From Chitinophagaceae bacterium (GTDB taxonomy: Bacteria; Bacteroidota; Bacteroidia; Chitinophagales; Chitinophagaceae), in the NCBI GenBank assembly GCA_003136915.1, contig PLEB01000257.1, positions 1-7,874 on the forward strand: DNA of 7,874 nucleotides, in the 5' to 3' direction. Under the pieces are notes generated by a model. It was not told where the DNA came from. It did not search any database and was given only the letters and a program-made list of their open reading frames with translations. Shown one piece after another: positions 6,517 through 7,874 of this stretch. The stretch's first letter is position 1. Each line of letters opens with the position of its first letter. A program made the translations under genes and the position numbers.

Positions 6517-7874
6517 TTAATTAACCAGTTCGCGGGCATTTTCGATTGCAGCGGCCGTGGGTTTCTCACCGGACAGCATCCTGGCAATTACGAGTATCCG
6601 TTCTTCGTTATTCAGGAGCTGGATCCTCGTATTCATTTTTTCATTCCTGATTTCCTTATGTACATAAAAGTGAGAATTCCCTTTCCCGGCAATTTGTGGC
6701 TGGTGCGTAATACAGATAACCTGCCTGTTCCTGGAAAGGTCCCTGAGAATGATCCCCACCTGCCTGGCTGCTTCGCCCGAAATGCCGGAATCAATTTCAT
6801 CAAAGAGCAGCGTCGGCATATCCAGCGACTGGGCAACAAGTGATTTTATGCAGAGCATAAGCCTGCTGAGTTCTCCTCCTGAAGCTACTTTCTTAACGGA
6901 TTCAAACCGGTTACTCTTGTTGGCATCAAATAAGAATTCAACTTCATCCTGTCCATAAATATTCAGCCGGGTATCTGACAAATCCACCCGGATCCGGGCG
7001 TTCGGCATGCCCACTTTTTTCAGCAATCCATTTACTTTTTCTTCAAGTGTGGCAACCTGTGCCTTGCGGCCGCGCGACAAACCAACCGCCAGCGCTCCGG
7101 CCATTTTTACCAGCGCTTCCGCCTGTTTTTCTTTTGCGTTTATCTCTTCTGCCAGATTCAGCACTTCCTGAATTTTACTTTCAAGCCCCTCCTCCAACCG
7201 GATCAATTCCCCCGTTGAGTGCGCATTGTGTTTCTTAAAAAGTTTGTAACCCGTGTGTATGCGCTCGTTGAGTTTTTCAATCTGTTCCGGATCATATTGT
7301 ATTTCATCATTGATAGATTCAATCTCCCCAGCCAAATCCTGCAATTCGATGTGAGCGGAAACCAAGCGCCGGATAATTTCAGCGAACTTCGGATGATAAG
7401 CGGCATATGGTTCCAATTGCTGGCCGAATATTCTTATCTGCTGAACGAGAGGCTGCTCCGACTGCTGCATTCCGTATTGGATATTCGCCAGTACGGATTT
7501 AATCGCCTCCGAATGACTAAGCAGTTTCAAATCTGCTTCCGCTTTTTCAAATTCATTTTCCTGCAATCCCGCTTGTTTTAATTCAGCCAATAGAAATTTA
7601 TGATAATCATTTTCTTTGTCTGCCTGCAATTGTTTTTCTTTCAGATTTTCCAACTCCCCCAGCTTTAAACGCAACTCATGAAAAATTTGCTGATACTCTT
7701 TGAGCAACCCGCCATGACCTGCCAGCGCGTCGAGCACCGACATTTGAAAACCCGATTCTCCCAACAAAAGGGAGTCGAACTGCTCGTGCAGGTCAACCAG
7801 CAGGATGCTCAGTTTGCGAAGCTGGTCCAGATTCACAGGCGTGTCATTCACAAAAGCCCTTGATTTTCCATTGG
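6517..7874 (-). CDS. recN: DNA repair protein RecN, C-terminal part (5' end outside the window)
   Basis: RecN is an SMC-like ATPase that acts at DNA double-strand breaks in recombinational repair. The visible part covers about 450 of the usual 550 or so residues. Numbering from the GTG at 7851: a Q-loop-like DLHEQFD (20-26), a long charged, helical coiled-coil region (about 50-250), ABC signature ASGGELSRL (323-331), Walker B LLFDEID (348-354) followed by SGISGEAA, and the switch histidine H383 in THQPQIA. The Walker A motif should lie right of the window. The GTG at 7851 should not be taken as the start: the frame stays open to the edge and the preceding codons read NGKSRAF, matching the conserved segment that precedes VNDTPVNL-like sequence in RecN. 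No frameshift is seen. It converges with the head-GIN gene, with 3 bp between stops. Confidence 0.96.
   Translation of the reverse strand, partial: NGKSRAFVNDTPVNLDQLRKLSILLVDLHEQFDSLLLGESGFQMSVLDALAGHGGLLKEYQQIFHELRLKLGELENLKEKQLQADKENDYHKFLLAELKQAGLQENEFEKAEADLKLLSHSEAIKSVLANIQYGMQQSEQPLVQQIRIFGQQLEPYAAYHPKFAEIIRRLVSAHIELQDLAGEIESINDEIQYDPEQIEKLNERIHTGYKLFKKHNAHSTGELIRLEEGLESKIQEVLNLAEEINAKEKQAEALVKMAGALAVGLSRGRKAQVATLEEKVNGLLKKVGMPNARIRVDLSDTRLNIYGQDEVEFLFDANKSNRFESVKKVASGGELSRLMLCIKSLVAQSLDMPTLLFDEIDSGISGEAARQVGIILRDLSRNRQVICITHQPQIAGKGNSHFYVHKEIRNEKMNTRIQLLNNEERILVIARMLSGEKPTAAAIENARELVN

Noticed and set aside
7219..7581. 120-codon plus-strand open frame opposite recN
   Set aside because: Lies opposite the coiled-coil region of recN, where antisense frames are often open; no recognisable protein features.
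1..7874. CRISPR array, tRNA, rRNA, insertion sequence or phage genes
   Set aside because: No spaced direct repeats, no tRNA-like or rRNA-like sequence, and no transposase, integrase or structural phage protein was seen on either strand.

Overview
The window looks like a chromosomal segment of a Bacteroidota bacterium. A Chitinophagaceae/Sphingobacteriia-type lineage is a reasonable guess, not a proof. The signs are a head-GIN (DUF2807) lipoprotein, an orphan type 1 periplasmic-binding-fold protein beside guaA, a ligase-associated exonuclease/ligase pair, and starts without a Shine-Dalgarno purine block at all five visible start codons. No rRNA, tRNA, CRISPR array, transposase, integrase or phage gene is visible.

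Layout: positions 1-153 are AT-rich and non-coding or nearly so. They hold short heptamer repeats in opposite orientations and one weak open frame running off the left edge. Four minus-strand genes follow, which in transcription order (right to left) are guaA (GMP synthase), a secreted type 1 periplasmic-binding-fold protein, a metallo-beta-lactamase/beta-CASP exonuclease, and an ATP-dependent DNA ligase. Gaps between them are 83, 17 and 3 bp, so at least the last three are probably co-transcribed. A 164-bp divergent region separates guaA from a plus-strand head-GIN lipoprotein gene. This gene converges, with only 3 bp between stop codons, on a minus-strand recN that runs off the right edge and lacks its N-terminal ATP-binding part.

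Functionally, the exonuclease and ligase are two parts of the known ligase-associated DNA repair module, whose other usual members are an Lhr-type helicase and a phosphoesterase. Those members are not in this window; they could lie left of position 1 or elsewhere. RecN is a third DNA repair protein, acting in double-strand-break repair, on a separate transcript. GuaA supplies GMP. The periplasmic-binding-fold protein and the head-GIN lipoprotein are envelope proteins of unknown specific role.

I did not find convincing evidence of a wholly new system. The points most worth a second look are the heptamer repeats that supply the ligase stop codon, the unexplained placement of the binding-fold protein between guaA and the repair pair, and the inverted repeat in the divergent promoter region.
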